From the NCBI RefSeq assembly GCF_036237315.1, contig NZ_CP108356.1:930001-994000 (forward strand): a stretch of 64,000 nucleotides of DNA. The letters run 5' to 3'. A program made the position numbers and the translations under genes. The notes under the pieces are model-generated. The model saw only the letters and a program-made list of their open reading frames with translations, was not told the DNA's origin and did not search any database. Below, piece after piece: positions 31,691 through 39,569 of this stretch (positions are counted from its first letter, which is position 1; the number at the start of each line of letters is the position of its first letter). The stretch is from Streptomyces sp. NBC_01351 (lineage in GTDB: Bacteria; Actinomycetota; Actinomycetes; Streptomycetales; Streptomycetaceae).

Positions 31691-32812
31691 ATGCACGGTG
31701 ATCTGATCACACTGTGCCTCGCCGGCGACGTCATGCTCGGGCGGGGGCTCGACCAGATACTTCCGCATCCCGGTGATCCGGCGCTGGCGGAGGCCTACCT
31801 CCGCGACGCCCGCTCCTACGTCGAGCTGGCGGAGGCCGCGAACGGCCCGATCCCCCGGCCGGCCGACTTCTCCTGGCCGTGGGGCGACGCCCTGCGGATG
31901 CTCGACCGGGCGGAGCCCGACGCCCTGGTGCTCAACCTGGAGACCAGCGTCACGCGGAGCGACGACTTCGCCCCGGGCAAGGGGATCCACTACCGCATGC
32001 ATCCCGCCAACCTGCCCTGCCTGATCGCCGCCCGTCCCGACGTGTGCGTCCTGGCGAACAACCACGTCCTCGACTTCGGCCGCCGCGGGCTGGCGGAGAC
32101 CCTTGACGTGCTGGCGGGCGCCGGGCTCGCCGTGGCGGGGGCGGGACGTGACGCGGACGGGGCCCGGCAACCGGCGGGTGTCCCCGTCGCGGGCGGTCGG
32201 CGGATCCTGGTCCACTCCTTCGGCATGCCGTCCAGCGGGATCCCGCCGGACTGGGCCGCCGCCACGGACCGGAGCGGGGTCGACTACGTGGCCGAGGCCT
32301 CGGACACCGCGGCGGCCGCGGTGGTCGCCCGGATCCGGGAGGCGAAACGGCCGGGGGACATCTCCGTCGCCTCGATCCACTGGGGTTCCAACTGGGGGTA
32401 CACCGTCCCCCGCGACCAGGTCCGCTTCGCGCACGCGCTCGTCGACGGCGGCGCCGACGTGGTCCACGGGCACTCCTCGCACCACCCCCGGCCCCTGGAG
32501 CTGTACCGGGACAAGCTCATCGCGTACGGCTGCGGCGACCTGGTGAACGACTACGAGGGCATCAGCGGCCACGGGAACTACCGTGACGACCTGCGGCCGC
32601 TCTACTTCGCCTCGCTCGATCCCGACAGCGGCGCACTCCGCGAGCTGCTCATCGCCCCCTTCCAGGCCCGGCGGCTGCGGCTCCGCGAGGCGTCGCCGGA
32701 GGACTGCCGGTGGCTCGGGAACGTGCTGGGCCGGATCAGCCGCGGCTTCGCCCCGCCCCTCGCGTCCGAGCCGGACGGCACCCTCACCCACCGCCCGCGG
32801 ATCGCCGGATGA
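31691..32812 (+). CDS. CapA-family protein (poly-gamma-glutamate/calcineurin-like metallophosphatase fold)
   Basis: The 373-residue protein shows the CapA sequence L-C-L-A-G-D-V-M-L-G-R-G-L-D, then L-N-L-E-T-S-V-T, L-A-N-N-H-V-L-D-F-G-R-R-G, S-I-H-W-G-S-N-W-G-Y and V-H-G-H-S-S-H-H-P-R-P, the conserved metal-site series. CapA proteins take part in poly-gamma-glutamate capsule synthesis in Bacillus; most Streptomyces homologues are uncharacterised and no capBC lies nearby. There is no signal peptide. It is 81 bp after the amidohydrolase and may be read with it. Confidence 0.9.
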   Translation: MHGDLITLCLAGDVMLGRGLDQILPHPGDPALAEAYLRDARSYVELAEAANGPIPRPADFSWPWGDALRMLDRAEPDALVLNLETSVTRSDDFAPGKGIHYRMHPANLPCLIAARPDVCVLANNHVLDFGRRGLAETLDVLAGAGLAVAGAGRDADGARQPAGVPVAGGRRILVHSFGMPSSGIPPDWAAATDRSGVDYVAEASDTAAAAVVARIREAKRPGDISVASIHWGSNWGYTVPRDQVRFAHALVDGGADVVHGHSSHHPRPLELYRDKLIAYGCGDLVNDYEGISGHGNYRDDLRPLYFASLDPDSGALRELLIAPFQARRLRLREASPEDCRWLGNVLGRISRGFAPPLASEPDGTLTHRPRIAG

Positions 32813-32876
32813 GCCCGTACGGGGGGATTCTGGAACTACCGGAAGCAGCGGCGACCGGAGCGTGAGGAGGCACGTC

Positions 32877-33179
32877 ATGACACACGCCGAGGAGTGGAAG
32901 GTGGGCGTCTACCTGACCGAGGAGGACGGCACCACCAAGGCCCGGGCCGTGCTCGACAACGGGAAGACGACGATGGTCGGCCGCGGCAAGGCGCGCTGCA
33001 ACCCGCAGGACGTGGAGGTCCCCGCGATCGGCGACGAGCTGGCGGCGAGCCGGGCGATGCGCGACCTGGCCGGTCAGCTGATGCGGGCCGCGGACCGGGA
33101 CCTGGCCGCGGTCGGAGCCGTACCCGACCCGCCGCGCACCGGCTACGGCTGGCCGGACGACACGGGCCCGGCCCGGTAG
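32877..33179 (+). CDS. DUF1876 domain protein
   Basis: The 100-residue protein has the DUF1876 pattern: E-E-W-K-V-G-V-Y-L-T-E-E-D-G-T-T-K-A-R-A, then G-R-G-K-A-R-C-N-P and I-G-D-E-L-A-A-S-R-A-M-R-D-L. A strong GAGGAGG site sits seven bases before the ATG. These small cytoplasmic proteins are widespread in actinobacteria and fold like a dsRNA-binding domain; the function is unknown. Confidence 0.88.
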   Translation: MTHAEEWKVGVYLTEEDGTTKARAVLDNGKTTMVGRGKARCNPQDVEVPAIGDELAASRAMRDLAGQLMRAADRDLAAVGAVPDPPRTGYGWPDDTGPAR

Positions 33180-33203
33180 AACGCTCCGCCCCCCTTCGCC
33201 GGA

Positions 33204-33238
33204 GCCCCGCCGAGCGGCCTCGGCCGTTCCGGCGGGGT
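33204..33238. terminator. Strong hairpin between convergent DUF1876 and acyl carrier protein genes
   Basis: CCCCGCCG (33205-33212) pairs with CGGCGGGG (33230-33237), and an inner CGGCC/GGCCG stem extends it, giving a long GC-rich hairpin 25 bp past the DUF1876 stop. The T-tract is absent, as is usual in Streptomyces. Confidence 0.55.
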
Positions 33239-33337
33239 GACGAGGTGCGCGGGGCCAGTGGGGTGCGGGGGGGGTGCCGGGGCGGCGGCCGTCCGTCACC
33301 GCCCGGTCACACCCTGCGGTCGCGCAGGGCCCCGCCC

Positions 33338-33601
33338 TCAGCCGGCCGCCCGGCGGGCCGCGACGAGTTCGGCGAACTCCGCGAGCGTGGAGTCCTGGAA
33401 CTCCTTCTCGTCGATCTTGACGCCCAGCCTGTCCTCCACGGCGATGGCCAGCTCGACGACGAGGAGCGAATCCTCCAGCAGGACGCGCATCGGCGCGTTC
33501 GCCCGCACCTCCTCGGCCGGCACTTCGAGCGTCTCGGTGAGCAGTTCGGTGATCACGTCGATGACGGACTCCTGCGCGGAAATGGTCACGGCGCCTCGCA
33601 T
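33338..33601 (-). CDS. Stand-alone acyl carrier protein
   Basis: The 87-residue protein has a four-helix carrier layout. The phosphopantetheine serine lies in L-L-E-D-S-L-L-V-V-E-L at about residue 45, followed by E-D-R-L-G-V-K-I-D-E. It carries acyl groups for an unknown partner. It is divergent from a lysophospholipid acyltransferase-like gene across 113 bp, which suggests that the acyltransferase may use it as donor. No ketosynthase or ligase gene is next to it. A Met six codons in is an alternative start. Confidence 0.88.
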   Translation of the reverse strand: MRGAVTISAQESVIDVITELLTETLEVPAEEVRANAPMRVLLEDSLLVVELAIAVEDRLGVKIDEKEFQDSTLAEFAELVAARRAAG

Positions 33602-33714
33602 GGAAGAGAAGGAATGGATCTCGTGGTGGAATAGGTATCACGTCGGCCAATTCGCGCAAAACCCGTGACAGGGCCGGTTATTGACGAACCGACACATGAG
33701 AGCGGGATTCCTTC

Positions 33715-34497
33715 ATGTCCGAAAGCCTGACCGATTTGCTGGAAGCGGCCGCAGTCGAATTGCGGCTGGTCCGGCGGCTGTTCGGCGAGGCGGGCGAGAT
33801 CGCGTGGGACCGGGCCCTCGACTGGCTCGTCGACGACTACTTCCGGCTGGACGTCCTGGGCTTGGAGAACGTGCCGGCCGAGGGTCCCGCGGTGCTCGTG
33901 GCGAACCACTCCGGCGCCTGGGGACTGGACGCCTTCGTCCTCGTCAAGGTCCTTACCCGCAATCTGCGCCGCTCGCTGCACGTTCCGGCGGCTCCCCTGA
34001 CGTTCCGCTTCCCGGTGCTCGGCCCGTACGCGCGCAAAATGGGCGCGTTTCCGATCGACCCGACCCTCGGACTGGAACATTTGAACGCGGGGGAACTCGT
34101 AGGGGTGTTTCCCGAGGGAATCGCCGGTCTGGAAAATCCCGTTCACGAACGCTACCGGCTGCGCCCCTTCAGCCCCGGATTCGCGGTGACCGCCGTCCGC
34201 GCGGGCGCCCCCGTCGTGCCGGTGGCGATCGTCGGCGCCGAGGAGGCGTACCCCAAGCTCGGGGAGATCCCGGCCCTGGCACGCCTCTTCGACCTGCCCT
34301 ACTTCCCGCTCACCCCGGCGTTCCCGCTGCCCTCGAAGTGGCTCATCACCATCGGCGAGCCGATCGAGGCGCCCGCGCGGCCCGCGTCCCTCGCCGAGCG
34401 TTCGGCCGCGGCCCGCACCCTCTGCGCCGAGGCCCAGGCAGCCGTGCAGGGCATGCTCGACCACGAGGTCGGCCGCCGCGACACTCCCTTCTGGTAG
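33715..34497 (+). CDS. PlsC-like lysophospholipid/glycerolipid acyltransferase family protein
   Basis: The 260-residue protein has the acyltransferase block I N-H-S-G-A-W-G-L-D (an N-H-x5-L-D variant of H-x4-D), block III V-F-P-E-G-I-A-G and downstream V-P-V-A-I-V-G-A-E-E-A-Y-P. The N-H-S-G-x-x-x-x-D form is typical of DAGAT-like bacterial acyltransferases. It should move an acyl chain from CoA or ACP to a hydroxyl acceptor at the inner membrane face. The divergent ACP gene is a candidate donor partner. Confidence 0.85.
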   Translation: MSESLTDLLEAAAVELRLVRRLFGEAGEIAWDRALDWLVDDYFRLDVLGLENVPAEGPAVLVANHSGAWGLDAFVLVKVLTRNLRRSLHVPAAPLTFRFPVLGPYARKMGAFPIDPTLGLEHLNAGELVGVFPEGIAGLENPVHERYRLRPFSPGFAVTAVRAGAPVVPVAIVGAEEAYPKLGEIPALARLFDLPYFPLTPAFPLPSKWLITIGEPIEAPARPASLAERSAAARTLCAEAQAAVQGMLDHEVGRRDTPFW

Positions 34498-34526
34498 GGC
34501 GCGCGGCGGCGGCCGGGGCCCGCCCC

Positions 34527-36047
34527 TCAGCCCTCCAGCCGCTGCGCCGCCCGCCGTACGTCGCCGGCGGCCTTCGCGCACCGGTCCGCGTGCCCCAGGA
34601 GCACCATGCGGAAGTGCTCGCCCGCCTCGTCCCCGTTCCAGCCGCCGTTGCCGGCGCAGGCCGCGAGGCTCTCCGCGTGCTGTTCCAGCCGCGCCGCGCT
34701 GGCCTGCGCCAACGCCGCGTACGAGGCCGGCGCGTAGCCCGGCGCGGCGACCGGCAGCGCCGTCGGCAGGCCGACCGTGACCCGGGCGTCCCCTGACCGG
34801 CCCTCGAGGTCGGTCAGGGCCACGAGCAGCCCGCCCGGTTCGAGGGTGTCCGGCAGCCGGTCCGCGCCGAACCGGGGGGAGATCAGCACCGGGCGGGCCT
34901 CCGCCACGACCGTGCGTACGGTCTCCACCGCCACGAGTTCCGCGAAGGAAGCCGACGCGCAGCCCGCGGGGGCCGTGCAGAGGGCTCCGGGCCAGGGCGC
35001 CGGGCCGTCCCCGCCCGGAGGCTGCGGCAGCAGTCCGGGGGCGCACAGGATCTCCGTACCGGACCGCACCGCCAGGTCCTGCCAGACGAACGGCGTCCGC
35101 ACCGGGTGCACGGCGGCGGCCACGGGCGGGTAGCGGCGCAGGGCGATGCCCACGGCCCGATCCGGGGAGTCCGCGGCGCGCGCCGCGAGCAGGGCCAGAG
35201 CCCTCAGCGCGGTGCCGGAGGCGGCCTCGGACACCAGGGCGAGGGCGTGCGCGACGACGGGGACCGCGGTGTCGGCGGCCTCGCCCCCGGACCTCAGCCG
35301 GCCGGCCAGGGAGGCCGGGTCCGGGTCGGTCAGGTACGGCGCGAGCCGCCGGTCCAGGGCCGCGGACCGGGCCCCGTAGGACCGGCTGTCCACGGCCGCC
35401 GTCGCCGCCGCGAGCACCTCGCTCAGCAGGGTGTCCTCGACTCCCGCCGCGCCCACCACCACGCGCCGGGCGAGGCGGAGCATCCCGGCACGCCAGACCT
35501 GCCAGTCGAGGGTGCCGTCCCCGCGCCGGGCACCCATCGCCCGGTCCACGTCCTCACGGAGCAGGGCCCGCAGTTCCGCGGCGGACGGGGCCGCGTCCCG
35601 GGCGCGGGGCGCGGCGGGGGCGGCGTGCGGGGACAGCCCGTAGCGGCGTCCCCCGGCGTCGAGCCCCGTCGCGGGCCCCAGGGCCCCGGCCAGGTCCCCG
35701 TGGGAGAGCAGCGCCGCGGCGTCGTCCGCTGAGAGCGGTACGAGGAAGGACCCGAAGGGGGTGCGCAGCCGGACGGGCCGCCCGGACCGGGTGCGCCTCA
35801 GGTGCGCCAGCAGGGCGCGGGTCAGGCCCTCCCGGGTGAGTGCGTCCAGGCCCAGCGCCCGGGCGGGGGCGTCCACCCAGGGCAGCCGCTGGGCGAGCAC
35901 GGCGGCGCTGAACAGGGCGTTCTCCAGGGGCCAGGCGGTCGCGGGGCCGCGTGCCGTCGTGGTGCCGCGGGCCGTGGTCGTGCCTTGGCCGTCAAGGTGG
36001 TCGCAGTCGTCGTGGTGGTCGCGGTCGTCGCGGTGGTCGTCGGTCAT
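34527..36047 (-). CDS. Cytochrome P450-like protein with degenerate catalytic motifs
   Basis: The 506-residue protein opens with an Asp/His-rich stretch (D-D-H-R-D-D-R-D-H-H-D-D) and a repeat of G-T-T-T-A-R. The body resembles a P450: K-helix/beta-1 region L-R-R-Y-P-P-V-A-A-A-V-H and C-terminal E-T-V-R-T-V-V-A-E-A-R-P-V-L. The invariant Glu of E-x-x-R is replaced by Ile301 (I-A-L-R304), and the heme loop is reduced to A-P-A-G-C363-A-S with the flanking Phe and Gly lost. Heme binding is therefore doubtful. It follows the lipase-like gene by 23 bp. It may be a structural or binding protein, or a decaying enzyme. Confidence 0.6.
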   Translation of the reverse strand: MTDDHRDDRDHHDDCDHLDGQGTTTARGTTTARGPATAWPLENALFSAAVLAQRLPWVDAPARALGLDALTREGLTRALLAHLRRTRSGRPVRLRTPFGSFLVPLSADDAAALLSHGDLAGALGPATGLDAGGRRYGLSPHAAPAAPRARDAAPSAAELRALLREDVDRAMGARRGDGTLDWQVWRAGMLRLARRVVVGAAGVEDTLLSEVLAAATAAVDSRSYGARSAALDRRLAPYLTDPDPASLAGRLRSGGEAADTAVPVVAHALALVSEAASGTALRALALLAARAADSPDRAVGIALRRYPPVAAAVHPVRTPFVWQDLAVRSGTEILCAPGLLPQPPGGDGPAPWPGALCTAPAGCASASFAELVAVETVRTVVAEARPVLISPRFGADRLPDTLEPGGLLVALTDLEGRSGDARVTVGLPTALPVAAPGYAPASYAALAQASAARLEQHAESLAACAGNGGWNGDEAGEHFRMVLLGHADRCAKAAGDVRRAAQRLEG

Positions 36048-36070
36048 GGGTCGGTCCTTCTCCCTCGCGG

Positions 36071-37546
36071 TCACTTGTCGCGCAGCATGTACGGCTGGTT
36101 GCCGGTGATCTCGCCGTCGTAGGCGCCGATCAGCCCGTTGACCCGTTCCCGGTGGTGGGCGATCGGGCCGCGCAGGCTGTCGGAGTACGCCTGCGGGGCG
36201 TGCGACAGCGGGTAGTCGTAGGACTCGTCCAGCCAGGACAGTTCGACCCAGTGGGCGGGGATGTCGTTGGGGGAGGCCGGTCCGCGCCCGTCCAGCGTCG
36301 GGATCACGTCGTGCTTGTTGACCAGGCTGATCACCCGGGTGGTGTGGTCGGCGGGCCGCTTGCCGTCGATCGGGGAGCCGACCGCGATCACGTGGGTGAG
36401 GCGGTAGGTCGCGGAGAACTCCGGGTCCGAGGCCAGGTTCATCCCGGTCAGCCCGCCCAGACTGTGACCGACGATCATGAGCTCGGATCCGGCCGGTACG
36501 CCCGCCCGTTCCAGGAGGTTGCGGGCGGCGCGGGTGTAGGTGGTGTCGGTGCGCAGGCAGCCGTCGAAGGCGCCGATCACGTCCTGCGGCGTGCTGTTGC
36601 TGAGCAGGGCGAAGCTGGTCCCGGGCAGCAGGAGCACGTGGCGTTCGGCGCCGTCGGCGCACCGGATCCGGCGCAGCAGGGCCAGCCCGTGGTTGCCGAG
36701 GGCGCCGATGTCGTTGACGTAGCTGACGACGTCGTTGCGGGAGGTCTCCAGGACCTTCGCCAGGATGGAGTCCGGTTCGGTCCGCTCGGCCCGCCCCGGC
36801 CCGGGGTTGAGGAATTTGATCAGCGAACTCGGCAGTCCGAGGAAGGGGTCGGTGGTGGGCACCCCGCCGGACAGGGTGACCCAGGAGAAGCCGTCGTTGA
36901 CCGGGTTCTCGTCGAGCAGCCCGAGCAGGGCGAGCAGCTCCATCATCACGGGGCTCACGGTGGTGAGGGCGCGGGTGACGCCCAGCCGTTCGACGAGCCC
37001 GTGCAGTGCGCGGAGCGCCTCGATCCGGTCCCCGGCGATCATCGCGTCGGTCAGGCGCCTGGCCACCGGCGCGTCCAGGTTCGGGTGCTCGGCCGCGGCC
37101 GCCCTGATCCGCAGGGCGAAGGCGTCCACGGCCATCGCCACCTTGGCGGGCCGCCGGTACGTCACGCTCCCGGCCATCCGGGCCAGTTCGCCGACGAGGC
37201 CGCCGTTCGCCCCGAATCCGAGGCCTGCCGGGCTGGTCAGGGCCTTGGTGCAGGACATCGCCGCGCCCAGCGCCCAGGCCGGGCGGCGCAGGGCTTCGAG
37301 ACCGAAGCGCCAGCTGCCGAGTGCGCCGGTCAGTTCCGCGCCCGCCTGCCGCGCCGTGAGCGCCGCGTCCGCGAGCAGCACGGAGGCGGCGATCAGCAAC
37401 TCGGGGTCGGTCCGGCCCGGTTCCGTCCGGCCGAGGTCGGTCCGGCCCGGTTCCGGCGGGGCCGCGGGCTCGTCGTTCGCGGCGGCCTTCGGCTTCTGCC
37501 GCTCGGGAAGGCGCCGTGTCGGTTCGTCGACCGCCTGAGGGGTCAC
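36071..37546 (-). CDS. Alpha/beta-hydrolase, lipase-like
   Basis: Starting at a GTG behind an AGAGGTGGGG site (an in-frame ATG at 37627 is less likely), the 491-residue protein has an N-terminal disordered, Glu/Pro/Arg-rich segment with repeats of G-R-T-D/E. A helical domain and a hydrolase core follow: L-L-L-P-G-T-S, nucleophile V-G-H-S-L-G-G-L-T and a late H-D-V-I-P-T that may supply the Asp/His region. Triacylglycerol-lipase-like esterase activity is likely; no signal peptide is seen. It is the upstream gene of a pair with the degenerate P450-like gene. Confidence 0.7.
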   Translation of the reverse strand: MTPQAVDEPTRRLPERQKPKAAANDEPAAPPEPGRTDLGRTEPGRTDPELLIAASVLLADAALTARQAGAELTGALGSWRFGLEALRRPAWALGAAMSCTKALTSPAGLGFGANGGLVGELARMAGSVTYRRPAKVAMAVDAFALRIRAAAAEHPNLDAPVARRLTDAMIAGDRIEALRALHGLVERLGVTRALTTVSPVMMELLALLGLLDENPVNDGFSWVTLSGGVPTTDPFLGLPSSLIKFLNPGPGRAERTEPDSILAKVLETSRNDVVSYVNDIGALGNHGLALLRRIRCADGAERHVLLLPGTSFALLSNSTPQDVIGAFDGCLRTDTTYTRAARNLLERAGVPAGSELMIVGHSLGGLTGMNLASDPEFSATYRLTHVIAVGSPIDGKRPADHTTRVISLVNKHDVIPTLDGRGPASPNDIPAHWVELSWLDESYDYPLSHAPQAYSDSLRGPIAHHRERVNGLIGAYDGEITGNQPYMLRDK

Positions 37547-37864
37547 GTCCCCACCTCTCGTCCGTGCCGGTGGCTGCGCGCCGCCCGTGCCCGCTGTGTG
37601 CGCTGATCGCGCTGATTTCGCACGCATGGTGGCATCGAACGGGGCCCGTGGAGGGCGACGGCGGCGCCCGTGGCGGGCGCGCGTCCGCGCGGAGCGCCGG
37701 GCGTGACCGCGCGCCCGTGGGGCGGGCGGCGGGTGGCGGCTCCGGTGGGACGGGACGGGCCGCCTGGGGTGAGTGCACCGCCCCCGTGTTGACGTGGGGC
37801 GATCGGGACGGCCCCCGATGGCCTCCGATGGCCCCGGGACCCGCCCGGTGCTTCACTGGGGGGC
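37547..37864. other. Intergenic region with no gene
   Basis: This 318-bp divergent region between the lipase-like gene and the DUF2278 gene shows no start with a supporting coding pattern and no recognisable operator. It should hold promoters for both neighbours. If the lipase-like gene starts at 37627 the gap is shorter. Confidence 0.6.
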
Positions 37865-38521
37865 ATGCCATTCGACCACTACGGTGTGCTGGCCGGGACC
37901 CTGTCGCAGCACTTCCGCGACACCCCCGACGACGAGGGTGCGTGGTTCCACGTCAACCTCCGCGTGGACGCTCCGGACGGGCGGTACAAGTGCGCCGTCG
38001 ACGTGGACAGCCACGACTCGGCGACCGGTGTGCAGTGGCGGTCCTTCACCGTCGACGCCTCGATGCTCGGGCCTGTGGCCGCACTGCCGCAGGGCTACCA
38101 CGAGCTGGCGCGCACGTCCTCGTCCGGAGCGCTGGACTACCTGCGGCACCCGGCCCTGCGGGACCGCCCGGCGTGGCCCGCGTGGCTGCCGTCGTGGCTG
38201 CGGGAGATCCTGGACGGGTGGGTCCGGCCCACGCGCCCCTGGACCTCGGGGTCCAATCTCGACGCCGCCCTCGCGCTCGAACAGATCCTCGTCGTCGGAC
38301 GGCCGGTCCTCGTCTTCGGCGAGCCGTTCTCCGCGGGCCTGGGCATGCACAACATCCACCAGAACCAGGGCGACCCGTTCGGCAGCCCGTGGTGGGACGA
38401 GAACGGCATCTGGCAGGACGGCGCGACGCTGACCCGCCGCCCCGACGGCCGCTACGACGTGTTCCTGAACAGGTTCTCCACCCAGAAGGACCACACGGAC
38501 TCCGACGGGCACCCGATCTAG
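37865..38521 (+). CDS. DUF2278 family protein (YukJ-like)
   Basis: The 218-residue protein begins F-D-H-Y-G-V-L-A-G-T-L, has W-F-H-V-N-L-R-V-D and Y-K-C-A-V-D-V-D-S early, and ends with G-M-H-N-I-H-Q-N-Q-G-D-P-F, then W-W-D-E-N-G-I-W-Q-D-G-A, the hallmark of DUF2278. The function of this family is unknown. It is a lone rightward gene, convergent with the TolB-like gene 28 bp away. Confidence 0.88.
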   Translation: MPFDHYGVLAGTLSQHFRDTPDDEGAWFHVNLRVDAPDGRYKCAVDVDSHDSATGVQWRSFTVDASMLGPVAALPQGYHELARTSSSGALDYLRHPALRDRPAWPAWLPSWLREILDGWVRPTRPWTSGSNLDAALALEQILVVGRPVLVFGEPFSAGLGMHNIHQNQGDPFGSPWWDENGIWQDGATLTRRPDGRYDVFLNRFSTQKDHTDSDGHPI

Positions 38522-38549
38522 CCGAGGAGGCGGTCAGCCGCCGGAGCGG

Positions 38550-39569
38550 TCAGCCGAGGCGGGCCGGCGAGGAGGCACCCGGGGCCAGTACGCGCGGGCT
38601 GCCGCTGCCGTCGGCGGGGACGGTCCACAGGTCCGTGCTCTCGACGGCGCCCTCGGTGGGCAGGGCGTAGGCGAGGGTGCGGTCGTCGAGCCATACGGCC
38701 TGGTCGTCCACGCTGTGCTTCTCCGCGAGCGGCTGCTCGCGCAGGGTCCGCAGGTCCAGGACGTGTTCGCGCCACAGCGAAGCCCCCCGCTGCACCCGCT
38801 TCTTGTAGGCGACGCGGGTCTCGTCCGGGGACAGGGACGGGCATTCGACGTTCTGCGCGAGGGTGGTGACGCTCCGCCCGGAGATCGACCCCTTGACCAG
38901 ATGGGTCTGGTTGTTCGTGCCGAGGGTGGCGTAGAAGGTGTCGTCGTCCTTGGAGAAGGTGACGCCCCAGAAGTTCACGTCGGCCGAGCTGTACTTCTTG
39001 CCGTCCATGAGGACGGTGAACTTCTCCAGGTCCGGTTCCAGCTGCCAGGTCCTGGTGTCCACGATGGCGGTACGGGTGGAGAAGAACGCGGCGCCGTACG
39101 ACTCCCCCGCGACGAAGACCGTCCACGCGGCGAACCTGCCGCTCGGGGAGACCCGGGCCCGGCTCGGGGTGCCCGCGAGGGGGAAGCTGCGTACGGTGCG
39201 CAGGTCGGCGTCGACGATCAGGGCCTGGTTGTCCTGCGCGAGGGCGCCCGGGGTGGAGCGCAGGCACACGCCGGTGCCCGCGGAGGCGTGGAAGCGCTGA
39301 CAGCTGAGGTCGGAGGCGGTGCGGTCGCCCCGGGGGTTCTCGGCCGGGACGGAGACGAGGGTGCCGCGGTGCGGGCCCTGGGCGGTGTTGAGCAGGGCCA
39401 GCGCGCCCGGGCGGGTGAGCGTGACCTGGCCGGCGGTGACGGCGGGGCCGCCCTGCTGCGGCTGCTCGGCCCGGGCGGCGGCGCGCAGCACCATCGCGGT
39501 GGCGGCGCCGCCGAGGAGCAGGACCGCCACGGCGAGGACGAGCAGGCGGCGCTTCGGCGAGAGCGTCAT
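38550..39569 (-). CDS. Membrane-anchored TolB-like beta-propeller protein
   Basis: The 339-residue protein has an uncleaved or signal-type N-terminal helix (R-R-L-L-V-L-A-V-A-V-L-L-L-G-G) and then repeating blade-like segments with S-P-S-G-R-F-A-A-W, L-S-P-D-E-T-R-V-A-Y and L-D-D-R-T-L-A-Y-A-L, as in TolB/WD40-type propellers. It probably acts outside the membrane as a binding or sensor protein. Its ATG overlaps the stop of the MFS gene by four bases, placing it last in a leftward GT2-MFS-TolB operon. Confidence 0.8.
   Translation of the reverse strand: MTLSPKRRLLVLAVAVLLLGGAATAMVLRAAARAEQPQQGGPAVTAGQVTLTRPGALALLNTAQGPHRGTLVSVPAENPRGDRTASDLSCQRFHASAGTGVCLRSTPGALAQDNQALIVDADLRTVRSFPLAGTPSRARVSPSGRFAAWTVFVAGESYGAAFFSTRTAIVDTRTWQLEPDLEKFTVLMDGKKYSSADVNFWGVTFSKDDDTFYATLGTNNQTHLVKGSISGRSVTTLAQNVECPSLSPDETRVAYKKRVQRGASLWREHVLDLRTLREQPLAEKHSVDDQAVWLDDRTLAYALPTEGAVESTDLWTVPADGSGSPRVLAPGASSPARLG

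Noticed and set aside
31691..32812. CapA gene as evidence of a poly-gamma-glutamate capsule locus
   Set aside because: No capB, capC or capE homologue is nearby, and lone CapA-type proteins are common in Streptomyces.
36048..37871. Upstream in-frame extension of the P450-like gene across the lipase-like gene
   Set aside because: The extension is antisense-style noise in another frame of the lipase-like gene; the ATG at 36047 gives a complete protein with its own spacing.
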